Source of the DNA: Methanobacteriota archaeon | GTDB taxonomy: Archaea; Thermoplasmatota; Poseidoniia; Poseidoniales; Thalassarchaeaceae | Assembly (NCBI GenBank): GCA_004195615.1 | Contig: PSPW01000011.1 | Coordinates: forward strand, 1-41,580 | DNA length: 41,580 bases | Direction: 5' to 3' | Shown here: piece after piece, positions 23,822-32,941 of the stretch | How the letters are laid out: every line of letters starts with the position of its first letter | Numbering within the stretch: position 1 is the stretch's first letter | Notes under the pieces: model-generated | Told to the model about the DNA's origin: nothing | Seen by the model: only the letters and a program-made list of their open reading frames with translations | The model's database searches: none | Position numbers and translations under genes: made by a program

Positions 23822-26104
23822 ATGTCTGGATCTAGCAACGAGTACAACCTCCTCCTACCCCTCATACCGGTACTCTTGCTGGTTCCCGCGTTGTACATCT
23901 CTGGGATGGAATCGTACGATGCAGCCTTCCTGATCGTCTTAGCACCCTTTATCGCCTTTCCGACAATCATCATCGCCGGCCAATTGTACAACGGAAACGA
24001 GACATGGAAGAACAAGATGAAGGAAGGAGGGATAATCGGCCTCGGAGCCCTGCTAGTCTCCCTCTCCGTCTCCGTGTGGATACTAATCGAGTACCTCGCA
24101 GAGATCCACCACTTCTCGGGTCACCAGGTCACCTCTTGGATTGAGTGGATCTCCTTCGAAGTTCTGCAGTCGGACTACACCATGAGTTCCACGAGGGTCT
24201 TCGGAGTAGGTGTCTGGATAGACTCAGTAACCCTGATGCTCCTGTTCGTCGCAACCTTCCTCTGCTTCCTGATTTGCTGGTTCAGCCTTGGCTACATGAA
24301 CACGGACCCAATCAACGAGGACCGCAACCATCGCTTCTACGCCGAGTTCGTTCTCTTCGCCATGGGCATGTTCGGAATGGTACTAGCTGACAACTTCCTG
24401 TGGCTTTTCATCTTCTGGGAGATTATGGGACTCTGCTCGTACCTTCTTATCGGATTCTACTTCTGGAAGGAGAGCGCTGCATATGCTGCGAAGAAGGCCT
24501 TTCTGACCACAAGAGTCGGTGACGTATTCCTGATGGTAGGGCTGCTGATCCTCTATGACATCTACGGTTCACTCGAGTTCTCAGTGATCTTTGCGGACCC
24601 CTCCCTCCATGGTGCTGTGAACTCAGACAAACTGTTCTGGGCACTTCTGATGATGTTCGTCGGAGCCATTGGCAAATCAGCCCAGTTTCCACTCCACGTT
24701 TGGCTCCCCGATGCAATGGAGGGTCCGACTCCCGTTTCCGCGCTCATCCACGCAGCCACTATGGTCAATGCCGGACTGTACCTAGTCGCTCGCATGGTGC
24801 CATTCGTAGACGTGGGTCACCATGGCGTAGCAGGTTTGGAGGATCTCGGCCTAATAGTGGCCTACATCGGAGGAATCACCGCTTTCATGGCAGCATCGAT
24901 AGCATTCGTGCAGAATGACATCAAGAAGGTCTTAGCATACTCGACGATGAGCCAACTCGCCTACATCTTCACCGGGCTCGGATCCGCCCTCTGGTTCTAC
25001 AACCACGGCGAGCATCACGCTGCCACCTTCGTCTTTGGAGCCTCAATGTTTCACCTATTCAACCACGCCATGGCCAAGGGGATGCTGTTCATGGCCAGCG
25101 GATCAGTTATCCACGAGGTGCACCATGCCCATGACCACCTGCATGAGGAAGGAAACGAACACGATGACTTCGACCCGCAGGACATGCGGAACATGGGAGG
25201 TCTGGCATCCAAGATGCCCGTGACCTCGACCGCCATGATGATTGGCTCGATGTCCATCATCGGGGTTCCCCTTATCGGAGGTTTCTGGTCCAAGGAGGGA
25301 ATCATCGCAGAGACATGGCTTGCCGCACTGGAGCACGAGCCCCTGATGATTGGCCCAGCAATCCTGATTCTCCTCACTGCTGGCATGACCGGGTTCTACA
25401 TGTCCAGGATGTGGTTCATGACCTTTGCAGGAGAGCCCAAGCACGATGTTGTCAACCACGTCCACGAGTCCACCCCATGGATCAAGGAGCCATTGGTGAT
25501 TCTGGCAGTGATCAGCGCCCTCGGTGGCTTCCTCCTCGCGCTCTTCGGAGTCATCGACTACCTCTCAGGCGAGTACGACCACCTTGCACTGCACAAGCCC
25601 AGCCTTCTCGAGGCGATAGTCTACGAATTGGAACACGCCTTCTTGCCAAAGAACCCCAATCTGAGAATCGTCGGCTGGACTACCATACTCCTGTCCTTCA
25701 TCATCGGCCCGATATTTGCCGCAAGAGTCCATGGGGGGAAACTGGCCGAGGGCCATCGGGCCTCGCCCATGGTAGCATGGTTGACCTCACTTTCTGGAAT
25801 GTTCGGCTCTCAGGATGCCACGGAACTGTCCCAGTCCAGCCTCTCTGAGGCTCTACAGAACCGACTCTACTTCGACTACTACTACGAACTAGCCCTCTCC
25901 AAGACCGTCCTCCCCTTCGCTGTCTTCGCTGCCTGGTTCGACAAGACCGTCATCGACGGAATCGTCAAGAAGGTCGCGTCGTATTCAGTCCTCGGTTCGT
26001 TCCAGATTCGAAGGGTCACAACGGGACGGGCCAGTGACTACATCCTGATGCTGACCGTAGGGACACTCTCGATTTTCGCCTTGGCTTGGGGGGTGAGCGG
26101 CTGA
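23822..26104 (+). CDS. nuoL: Complex I-like antiporter subunit NuoL
   Basis: A 760-residue antiporter-like subunit at the far end of the membrane arm. Key charged residues are present: the helix-5 glutamate in LFIFWEIMGLCSYLL, the lysine in GAIGKSAQFPLHVWLPDAMEGPTPVSALIHA, and the lysine in GGFWSKEGIIAE. The long C-terminal part contains the lateral helix and a final membrane segment. A loop at about 430-450 is unusually rich in histidine (seven His in 17 residues). ATG 23822 follows AGGTGATTTG; a TTG directly before it is not needed. It overlaps nuoM by 19 bases. Confidence 0.96.
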   Translation: MSGSSNEYNLLLPLIPVLLLVPALYISGMESYDAAFLIVLAPFIAFPTIIIAGQLYNGNETWKNKMKEGGIIGLGALLVSLSVSVWILIEYLAEIHHFSGHQVTSWIEWISFEVLQSDYTMSSTRVFGVGVWIDSVTLMLLFVATFLCFLICWFSLGYMNTDPINEDRNHRFYAEFVLFAMGMFGMVLADNFLWLFIFWEIMGLCSYLLIGFYFWKESAAYAAKKAFLTTRVGDVFLMVGLLILYDIYGSLEFSVIFADPSLHGAVNSDKLFWALLMMFVGAIGKSAQFPLHVWLPDAMEGPTPVSALIHAATMVNAGLYLVARMVPFVDVGHHGVAGLEDLGLIVAYIGGITAFMAASIAFVQNDIKKVLAYSTMSQLAYIFTGLGSALWFYNHGEHHAATFVFGASMFHLFNHAMAKGMLFMASGSVIHEVHHAHDHLHEEGNEHDDFDPQDMRNMGGLASKMPVTSTAMMIGSMSIIGVPLIGGFWSKEGIIAETWLAALEHEPLMIGPAILILLTAGMTGFYMSRMWFMTFAGEPKHDVVNHVHESTPWIKEPLVILAVISALGGFLLALFGVIDYLSGEYDHLALHKPSLLEAIVYELEHAFLPKNPNLRIVGWTTILLSFIIGPIFAARVHGGKLAEGHRASPMVAWLTSLSGMFGSQDATELSQSSLSEALQNRLYFDYYYELALSKTVLPFAVFAAWFDKTVIDGIVKKVASYSVLGSFQIRRVTTGRASDYILMLTVGTLSIFALAWGVSG

Positions 26105-27672
26105 TACTTAGCATACTCTCCCTCTTACCGATAGCAGTCGGGCTCGCTCTGATGGCACTACCTCACATTCTGCCCGAGGTACTCTCCAAGCAGATTTCCG
26201 GGGTCACGAGGAACATTTGCATGGGCGTCGCACTGGCTCTTTTGGCAATATCCACATGGGCAGCAGCGACATCCCTTGGCGACATCAACTGGATGGACAT
26301 CAACTTCGGGGGGTACGAGCTCGAGAATACACCGTTCGAGATCATCCCGCAAATAGGCGTCTCGTGGCACGTAGGCGCCGACGCTCTCTCGCTTCCGATG
26401 ATTTGGCTAACCGCCCTCGTTGTCCCCCTCTCGATGCTTGTCGAGTGGGATGCCAAGAAGGGGCAATACTTCCATCCACTACTCTTAGTGATGGAAGGCG
26501 CGATGATTGGGGTTTTCATCTCACTCGACCTATTCGTATTCTACGTTTTCTGGGAGATGACGCTGATTCCCATGTTCTTCCTAATCCTAGTCTGGGGCGG
26601 TGAGGAAAGGCGCTACGCGGCGATGAAGTTCTTCATTTACACGTTCACCGCCAGCGTCGTCATGCTAATCGGAATCTTGGTGATGTACTTCAACACGGGA
26701 GCATCCATCTCGGAGAGATCGTTCGACATGATAGCGATGCTCGATAGCGGCAGGCAGATGAGCGAGGGCCTGAGGCATCTTGTCTGGGTCCTTCTCCTAA
26801 TCGGATTCGCGACCAAGATGCCCAGCGTACCCGTTCACACATGGCTCCCAGACGCTCACGTGCAGGCCCCCACTGCTGGCTCAATGATCCTAGCTGGGGT
26901 GATGCTCAAGATGGGCGCCTACGGATTCCTCAGGGTCGCCGTCACCGCCTTCCCAACATCCACCGTCGTGTTCACCCCTCTCCTAGTCGTCCTGGGGATG
27001 GCCAGCCTCGTATACGGTGCTTGGGTTTGCATGGGGCAGACCAACCTCAAGCGCATGGTCGCCTACTCCTCGGTGTCCCACATGGGCCTGATATTCCTCG
27101 GTATCGCGACAATGCAACCCCTCGGTATTGCAGGCGCCCTGTTCATGATGTTCGCTCATGGCATCATCAGCCCACTCCTGTTCGCCGTCGCTGGTGCCTT
27201 CAAGCACCATTACCACACCCTGGAGATCGGGTCGATGCGGGGAATCGCCCACCACAGCCCATGGCTGGCAGGACACATGATGCTCGGTTGGATGGCCAGC
27301 CTTGGACTCCCCATGATGGCAGGCTTCGTAGCGGAGATCGCAATCATGATCGCCTTCTGGATGACATTCGGATGGCTGGTCCTCCTCCCAGCACTCACCC
27401 TCGTGATTACCGCCGTCTACTACCTGACCTCGATGCAGAGGACCATCTTCGAGTCGAACGACCCTCATCATGGAGTTCTCCCAGACACGCTGCATCATGA
27501 GCCACGAGACATCACGTGGCATGAGAATGCGGGCATGACCATACTTGGCGTGCTAACTGTTCTCTTCGGGATACTTCCGTTCTTCTTCTGGGACATGATG
27601 TCATACTGGAGCACCGAGTTCATGGTTCAACTTCTCTCCGAAGCAATGCAGTCAGAGGGGGTGAGGCCTTGA
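26086..27672 (+). CDS. nuoM: Complex I-like antiporter subunit NuoM
   Basis: A 528-residue antiporter-like subunit. The helix-5 glutamate (FYVFWEMTLIPMFFLI), the broken-helix lysine (FATKMPSVPVHTWLPDAHVQAPTAG), the following lysine (VMLKMGAYGFLR) and the helix-12 glutamate (GFVAEI) are all present, so a full proton channel is expected. The start is not an ATG: TTG at 26086 lies inside the end of nuoL, and the first ATG, at 26152, would remove the first membrane helix. CTG or another codon near 26101 is an alternative. The stop overlaps the nuoN start. Confidence 0.94.
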   Translation: MGGERLILSILSLLPIAVGLALMALPHILPEVLSKQISGVTRNICMGVALALLAISTWAAATSLGDINWMDINFGGYELENTPFEIIPQIGVSWHVGADALSLPMIWLTALVVPLSMLVEWDAKKGQYFHPLLLVMEGAMIGVFISLDLFVFYVFWEMTLIPMFFLILVWGGEERRYAAMKFFIYTFTASVVMLIGILVMYFNTGASISERSFDMIAMLDSGRQMSEGLRHLVWVLLLIGFATKMPSVPVHTWLPDAHVQAPTAGSMILAGVMLKMGAYGFLRVAVTAFPTSTVVFTPLLVVLGMASLVYGAWVCMGQTNLKRMVAYSSVSHMGLIFLGIATMQPLGIAGALFMMFAHGIISPLLFAVAGAFKHHYHTLEIGSMRGIAHHSPWLAGHMMLGWMASLGLPMMAGFVAEIAIMIAFWMTFGWLVLLPALTLVITAVYYLTSMQRTIFESNDPHHGVLPDTLHHEPRDITWHENAGMTILGVLTVLFGILPFFFWDMMSYWSTEFMVQLLSEAMQSEGVRP

Positions 27673-29357
27673 CGTCAGAGCTGGAAGGGATGGACATCCA
27701 ACTCCTTCTGCCGGAGCTAGTGTTAACTCTAGGTCTCGCCGCCATAATCATCATCCCCAACCTTGGGGACGCTAAGTTCAGGATTCCGCTCACGAGCATC
27801 AGGATACCAGTGCTGATTGGCGGCACGAGATTCCCAGCGACCAGAGACCCACGGCTACCCAACTGGATGACACTGGCGACACTATCTGCAGCTCTAGTCG
27901 CTTCGACGATGACCCTGCTGGACCCTCCCTCATCAGGACAGGTGGGCAGCAGCCTAGAGGTCGACCAGTTCAGTTCCCTCCTCACGAACCTCTTCATCTG
28001 CGTCCTGATACTATGCGCAGTCTCTGCGACCCAGAGAATCCCATCTGATCCCGATGCGCCTGCCCCCTCCGAGGGCGACGACGAGGAAACCGAGAGCAGC
28101 AAGACCGCCGCCCTCTACGACAACAGGAGGCAGGCAGACTTCCACATCCTGCTCCTTACCTTAGGCATTGGCATGTCACTAATGGCCAAATCCACTCACC
28201 TGTTCATGCTCTTTGTCTGCCTGGAGCTCGCCTCACTCTCCTCGTACGTCCTAGTAGGATTCCACAAGGAGTCAAAGGAAGGTGGGGAAGCGGGGACGAA
28301 GTACTTCATCGTGGGCTCGGTCGCATCTGCGGTCGGAATCTACGGGATGTCACTGCTCTACTTGTGGAACGGAGACCTCAGTGTCGACGGCCTCTCCCAG
28401 TCCTGGCAGTCCATGGAGACACTAGACCCACTCGCAGCAGCGGGAGTAGGGATGATGCTGGTTGCGTTTGGCTTCAAGGTCGGAGCCGCCCCATTCCACC
28501 TCGCGATTCCCGACGCCTACTCTGGAACGTCTTCGATGGTCGCAGGAGTGCTAGCAACCGCCTCAAAGGCGATGGGATTCGTCGCCCTGCTGAGGCTCCT
28601 AGTGACCATAGCCATGCCCGCATCGGGCCCCGCATTCTGGTTCGGGACGCTAGCTGCCATCTCCGTGGTCACCATGACATGGGGTAACCTAGCAGCCCTT
28701 TCCAGCGAGAACCCGAAACGGGTCTTCGCATACTCCAGCGTCGCCCATGCGGGATATATGCTCGCAGCGGTATCGGCAATCGGGTCGGGGCTCGCGGACT
28801 CCGCCGCTCAGGAGATGATAGTAATGGCCGTACTCTTCCACCTGTGCGTCTTGGTACTGTTCAAGATGGGCCCATTCATGGTGCTCTCCTCGATAGAGAG
28901 GGAGGGCTCCAGCCACAGGGTCTCCGGCCTGAACGGGCTCGCCAGCAGAGACCCGCTCCTCGCGGCATCCATGTTCGTGTTCATGCTCTCCCTAGCAGGG
29001 GTGCCACCATTCTCAGGATTCCTCTCCAAGCTTCTGATGATCAATGGGATTGTGGCCGTCTCAGCTGGGACCGGAGGAGCATCGACCATCCTCTCATGGG
29101 CCTTCAGCGTCGAACCGGTCTTTTGGCTGGCAGTAGCTGTGGTGCTCAACAGCGCCCTTTCCATGTTCTACTACCTCAGGATGGGCATGGTGATGTTCTT
29201 TGAGCCCAACGAGCGCGGGGAGTCTCCTCCATGCAGCCCAGTGGTGCGTGCACTAATCGTGTCGATGGCGATCCTCTCGCTGGCATTCGGTATCGGACCT
29301 CCGAGCGAATGGCTGTTGGGCCTCGCTCAGGACGCCGCGGCTACGCTCCTGTCTTGA
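27669..29357 (+). CDS. nuoN: Complex I-like antiporter subunit NuoN
   Basis: A 562-residue antiporter-like subunit, last gene of the operon. Conserved channel residues are in place: LFVCLELASLSSYVLVGF, AFGFKVGAAPFHLAIPDAY, TASKAMGF and SGFLSKLLM. An acidic, proline-containing loop (about residues 118-140, SDPDAPAPSEGDDEETES) lies between early helices and is longer than usual. The start chosen is TTG 27669, which overlaps the nuoM stop (TTGA) and follows GGGGGTGAGG; ATG 27690 would shorten it by seven residues. Confidence 0.94.
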   Translation: MTSELEGMDIQLLLPELVLTLGLAAIIIIPNLGDAKFRIPLTSIRIPVLIGGTRFPATRDPRLPNWMTLATLSAALVASTMTLLDPPSSGQVGSSLEVDQFSSLLTNLFICVLILCAVSATQRIPSDPDAPAPSEGDDEETESSKTAALYDNRRQADFHILLLTLGIGMSLMAKSTHLFMLFVCLELASLSSYVLVGFHKESKEGGEAGTKYFIVGSVASAVGIYGMSLLYLWNGDLSVDGLSQSWQSMETLDPLAAAGVGMMLVAFGFKVGAAPFHLAIPDAYSGTSSMVAGVLATASKAMGFVALLRLLVTIAMPASGPAFWFGTLAAISVVTMTWGNLAALSSENPKRVFAYSSVAHAGYMLAAVSAIGSGLADSAAQEMIVMAVLFHLCVLVLFKMGPFMVLSSIEREGSSHRVSGLNGLASRDPLLAASMFVFMLSLAGVPPFSGFLSKLLMINGIVAVSAGTGGASTILSWAFSVEPVFWLAVAVVLNSALSMFYYLRMGMVMFFEPNERGESPPCSPVVRALIVSMAILSLAFGIGPPSEWLLGLAQDAAATLLS

Positions 29358-29400
29358 TAGCAGGCTCAACTTCACATAGGGGCTCCATGACCGAGGCACG

Positions 29401-29904
29401 ATGGCCCGTAGGGAGGAGTCAGTAGACACAGAGCTGCTAGCGCAGATGGAGTCTGGTGGCGATAGGATACGCGTACCCCTACCCAAGCGAAAGGTGAACG
29501 AGATGTTCGCCATAGCAGACCAGATTTTAGGCGGACGGAGGATCCGTTCTATTTGCGAGGACGGGGAGTCCCGCCTTGCTAGGATTCCCGGCAAGATGCG
29601 ACGCCGACAATGGGTCAGGGAGGGTGACCTGATCGTGATTCAGCCATGGGAGTTCCAGGACGAGAAGGCGAATGTGTGCATGCGCTACACCAAGACTCAG
29701 TCCCTCTACCTGTCTAGGAAAGGGGTTCTTCCCGAGATAGTGGACATGTTCGGAATGTCTACTGACGAGGTCGAGGAAAAATCCCCTGAGAAAGAACCCT
29801 CCGAGGAGGATCAGGGTCTCGAGGAAGAGACTGACACCAAAATCACCAAGGAATCACCAGAGCCAGCCGTAGACGATGACGACATCGACTCCTTCTTCGG
29901 GTGA
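29401..29904 (+). CDS. eif1A: Translation initiation factor aIF1A with acidic tail
   Basis: A 167-residue S1/OB-fold factor that binds the ribosomal A site during initiation and is related to bacterial IF1. The core at about residues 23-105 is characteristic: R-V-P-L-P-K-R-K-V-N-E-M-F-A-I-A-D-Q-I-L-G-G, G-K-M-R-R-R-Q-W-V-R-E-G-D, then V-I-Q-P-W-E-F-Q. Archaeal aIF1A usually ends soon after the core; here an acidic tail of about 45 residues follows and closes with VDDDDIDSFFG, similar in character to the D-I-D-D-I end of eukaryotic eIF1A that contacts eIF5B. The gene starts a cluster with RIO1 and a KH protein, four bases separating it from the former. Confidence 0.95.
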   Translation: MARREESVDTELLAQMESGGDRIRVPLPKRKVNEMFAIADQILGGRRIRSICEDGESRLARIPGKMRRRQWVREGDLIVIQPWEFQDEKANVCMRYTKTQSLYLSRKGVLPEIVDMFGMSTDEVEEKSPEKEPSEEDQGLEEETDTKITKESPEPAVDDDDIDSFFG

Positions 29905-29908
29905 ACAG

Positions 29909-30793
29909 ATGCCCTCGGACGAGGAATGGGAAGAACCCGACCTTGACCGGATGATGAGATCTGAGAGGAAGCACGAGTGGATTTCTGAGCCCAAGTACAA
30001 GCGGATGTTCGACGACATAGAGGATGCCCTCCAGGGAGTCATGGGGAAGGGGAAGTTCGAATGGGTGGATCGCAGGGTCTTCGACCAGGTCTTCGACCGA
30101 TTAACCCTACTAGCCCTGCACAAGCTGATGCAGCAAGGGGGGATACAGACGATCGACTACCCCATCGCCAGGGGGAAGGAGGCTCATGTCTTCCGAGCAA
30201 CCTCGGCAAACGGGCCTCTCGCAGTGAAGATATTCCATACCACTAACGCGGTCTTCAAGGGCCTAACCAAATACATAGACGGGGATCCCCGGTTCTCGGG
30301 CCTCTCAAGACGACATAGGGAGCTAGTGAATATCTGGGTGAGGAAGGAATCCAGGAACCTGAAGAGGATGAGAAAGAGCGGCCTTCGAGTACCAGAGCCA
30401 CTCTTCAACCTCAAGAACGTCCTTGTCATGGAGTTCATCGGTGTCGAGGGAACTCCAAGCCCTCGTCTGAAGGACATCGAGGTGAACGATCCAGGCGCGG
30501 TTTTCGACGACCTACTCGAAATCCTAGCGGTGATATGGCAGACTTGCGATCTCGTACACGCCGATTTCAGCGAGTACAACATCCTCTGGAGACAGGGAGT
30601 TCCATGGGTCATCGACGCCGGCCAGGCAGTCACCACCAGGCACCCGAACGCCAAGGAGTTCCTAGTCAGGGATGTTACGAGACTGACGGAATGGGCAGGA
30701 CGCAAGGGGCACGAGACCCAAGTCGCAGAGAACCTAGTGAGGGTACTGGACGGGCCGGTTCCCGACTTATCAGAGAATACTAGCGTGGATTAA
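29909..30793 (+). CDS. rio1: RIO1 family atypical serine kinase
   Basis: A 294-residue RIO-type kinase/ATPase that in archaea and eukaryotes acts in small-ribosomal-subunit maturation. It has the RIO1 nucleotide loop I-A-R-G-K-E-A-H-V-F, the ATP lysine K107 (LAVKIF), the catalytic D219 with N224 (VHADFSEYNILW) and the metal-binding D236 (VIDAGQAV), so it is expected to be active. The N-terminus of about 70 residues is acidic then helical. ATG 29909 is chosen; a longer frame would overlap aIF1A. Its neighbours, aIF1A and a Dim2-like KH protein, are frequent companions in archaea. Confidence 0.95.
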   Translation: MPSDEEWEEPDLDRMMRSERKHEWISEPKYKRMFDDIEDALQGVMGKGKFEWVDRRVFDQVFDRLTLLALHKLMQQGGIQTIDYPIARGKEAHVFRATSANGPLAVKIFHTTNAVFKGLTKYIDGDPRFSGLSRRHRELVNIWVRKESRNLKRMRKSGLRVPEPLFNLKNVLVMEFIGVEGTPSPRLKDIEVNDPGAVFDDLLEILAVIWQTCDLVHADFSEYNILWRQGVPWVIDAGQAVTTRHPNAKEFLVRDVTRLTEWAGRKGHETQVAENLVRVLDGPVPDLSENTSVD

Positions 30794-30820
30794 AGCGACA
30801 GCTACTGTCGCGGAACCACC

Positions 30821-31504
30821 ATGGAGCACCTCAGCAGAGTTCCCAAGGACAGGATAGCCGTTCTCATAGGGAAGTCAGGCAAGACTCGGAAGATGATTGA
30901 GGAGGCTTGCGAGGGCGACCTCAGCATAGACTCCAAGACCGGTGACGTGTCCATCTCTTGGAAGGGAGAGCCAGACCCAATCAAGAGGATGAAGGCCCCA
31001 GAAGTTATTTCTGCGATAGGCAGGGGCTTCTCCCCGAAAAGGGCAATTCAGCTCCTAGAGGACAACGTCTTCCTCCGGATGTATGACATCAGGCAGTGGG
31101 TAGGGCGTCAGCCGAACCAGACCCGCAGAATGCGGAGCCGGCTCATCGGCACCAATGGGAGGATAAGGACCCTAATCGAGGAGATTTCAAGGTGCGAGAT
31201 CACGGTCTACGGTTCAACAGTGGCAGTGATGGGGGACAACGACGGGCTCTCGCTCGCGACACCTGCGATAGAGGGGATACTGGGCGGCTCAGAGCACAGC
31301 ACTGTGCTCTTCGGCCTCGAGCAGGACAAGAGGAGACAGAGACTCCGCTCGAAAAACCTCGAGACCTTCAGCGACAAGAGCTCAATCGCCTCCGACTCCT
31401 TCGAATCGATGGTACCGGGCTTCTCCGAGGCACGCAAGAAGATGACTGACGAGAAGCCCCTAGATACGGAAGACGACAAGAGCGGCAGCTTCGACGAGGA
31501 GTGA
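30821..31504 (+). CDS. KH-domain RNA-processing protein, Dim2/Pno1-like
   Basis: A 227-residue RNA-binding protein with two KH-type domains: a first with I-G-K-S-G-K-T at residues 16-22 and a second with R-L-I-G-T-N-G-R-I-R-T-L at 107-118, preceded by the family's AIGRGFSPKRAIQLLEDN and LRMYDIR stretches. This is the archaeal Dim2/Pno1 (Krr1-like) group, which binds the 3' end of small-subunit rRNA and partners with aIF1A and RIO proteins in related lineages. A charged, S/D/E-rich tail of about 50 residues follows the second KH domain and is longer than usual. It lies 27 bases after rio1. Confidence 0.9.
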   Translation: MEHLSRVPKDRIAVLIGKSGKTRKMIEEACEGDLSIDSKTGDVSISWKGEPDPIKRMKAPEVISAIGRGFSPKRAIQLLEDNVFLRMYDIRQWVGRQPNQTRRMRSRLIGTNGRIRTLIEEISRCEITVYGSTVAVMGDNDGLSLATPAIEGILGGSEHSTVLFGLEQDKRRQRLRSKNLETFSDKSSIASDSFESMVPGFSEARKKMTDEKPLDTEDDKSGSFDEE

Positions 31505-31527
31505 TTCACCGTCACGCATAAGGGAGA

Positions 31528-32874
31528 ATGACCATCCGTAGACCCGTGAACAACCCGCTCGATGAGGCTCATCCGTACGAGAGATGGGCGATCAACGCCT
31601 TGCTGATTGTCTTCCTCCTGATTTTCCTCGGCATTGGGCTCGAGTGGGCAGGAATAGAGAACTTCCTCTCAGAGTCCCTAAACGAGTACTTCATCGACCA
31701 GATAAAGGGGGAGTCAACCGGTGATTCTGGTTACAACACGGTCAACACGATGACCTACGCCGTTGTTCTAGGGCTGTTCGTAGTTGCCCTCTCCGCATGG
31801 CTCAGGGGTCTCGGCATAGACCCGAGCGATACCACTGTGCTAGCCCTGCTCCCATTCATCACATGGGCGGTCTTCGGAGAGATCGCAGAGGATGCGGAGT
31901 TGTTCGGAGCTGGTATGGCTCCATACTTCGTCAGCCCGGGCATCCACTTCCAGGCTGCCTTCTGGGTGGTATTGGCTGGTGCAACAGGGATCTCCTTGGA
32001 TCGTGCCGAGAGAGGGGAGAACTCCCAGAAGAATGACCTCGAGATCCTCGCCTCCGGCCTGATTCTGATGCAATTCATCGTATACGCCTCCTCGATTTCA
32101 GGAAAGGTTGGCGATCAACTGAACCTCTGGCCGATGCTCCTTGGAATAGCCATCGCAATAGCGTTCGTTTGGTGGTCCCGAGAGATTTCGGTCCTGTTCT
32201 CGAACGTCCAGAGGATGATCTACCTCACTGGAGTCGGGGGGTCACTGATATTCTTCGGGGCACTCGCCTCATTCGCAATCCACGAACCACCTTCGACGGA
32301 TCGTATCTGGCCTTTGGTAGTCGTCATAGGGACACCCTCTCTTGTCTGCTACTGGATGTACACTCAAGGCAGCAGCGCTGCAGAGGAGCTCTCCAGACAG
32401 GGTCTAGTGGCAGGGATACTGCCATCAGGAATGACCGACGAAGAATACAAGACCACTCCAGCAGAGAAACTCCCCGAGAAGGCCATTATCGAGCCACTTA
32501 GGTCACGGGCTATCATGGCCCAACCACTCGTATTCCTAGCCGTGGCGGGGCAGATTATGGACGGTCTCGCCACATGGATTGGGATCGATGGGTTCCCCGG
32601 TCTAGGGGAGAAGCATGTGGCCTCCCAGCACGTCATTGATGCTGGTTTGTGGACCAACGAAAAGCTCGGAATCGAGCACGGACTACTAGATGAGGGCGTC
32701 TGGCTCTTCGCACTCGTCAAGTTCGCCCTTGCTGGGCTCATCTACTACGTCTTCTACAGCCTCAACTTCGAGAGAAGGGAGCAGCACCTCAGGCTGCTAA
32801 TCGGAGTGGCCATGCTTGTTGTTGGGATGGCTCCCGGATTGAGGGACGTCGGCAGACTAACTCTTGGCGTCTAA
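31528..32874 (+). CDS. DUF63 family multispanning membrane protein
   Basis: A 448-residue membrane protein with roughly ten hydrophobic segments. Typical DUF63 features are G-Y-N-T-V-N-T-M-T-Y-A-V-V-L-G-L (about residues 72-87), the G-Q-I-M-D-G-L-A-T-W stretch followed by E-K-H-V-A-S-Q-H-V, and the C-terminal G-M-A-P-G-L-R-D. DUF63 proteins are archaeal and of unknown function. This one is longer than the usual 250-300 residues, with extra sequence in the central part (including T-D-E-E-Y-K-T-T-P-A-E-K-L-P-E-K). It lies 23 bases after the KH gene. Co-transcription with that cluster is likely but a functional link is not shown. Confidence 0.75.
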   Translation: MTIRRPVNNPLDEAHPYERWAINALLIVFLLIFLGIGLEWAGIENFLSESLNEYFIDQIKGESTGDSGYNTVNTMTYAVVLGLFVVALSAWLRGLGIDPSDTTVLALLPFITWAVFGEIAEDAELFGAGMAPYFVSPGIHFQAAFWVVLAGATGISLDRAERGENSQKNDLEILASGLILMQFIVYASSISGKVGDQLNLWPMLLGIAIAIAFVWWSREISVLFSNVQRMIYLTGVGGSLIFFGALASFAIHEPPSTDRIWPLVVVIGTPSLVCYWMYTQGSSAAEELSRQGLVAGILPSGMTDEEYKTTPAEKLPEKAIIEPLRSRAIMAQPLVFLAVAGQIMDGLATWIGIDGFPGLGEKHVASQHVIDAGLWTNEKLGIEHGLLDEGVWLFALVKFALAGLIYYVFYSLNFERREQHLRLLIGVAMLVVGMAPGLRDVGRLTLGV

Positions 32875-32941
32875 CTTGTGAATTCACGACTCCCGGCCCA
32901 TTCAATTGAAGTCTCTCCCGCACTCTGGCAGAGCGAGTGAC

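Noticed and set aside
26086-26104. Frameshift or sequence error at the nuoL/nuoM overlap
   Set aside because: Both proteins have normal, intact ends; a 19-base overlap with a non-ATG start explains the layout.
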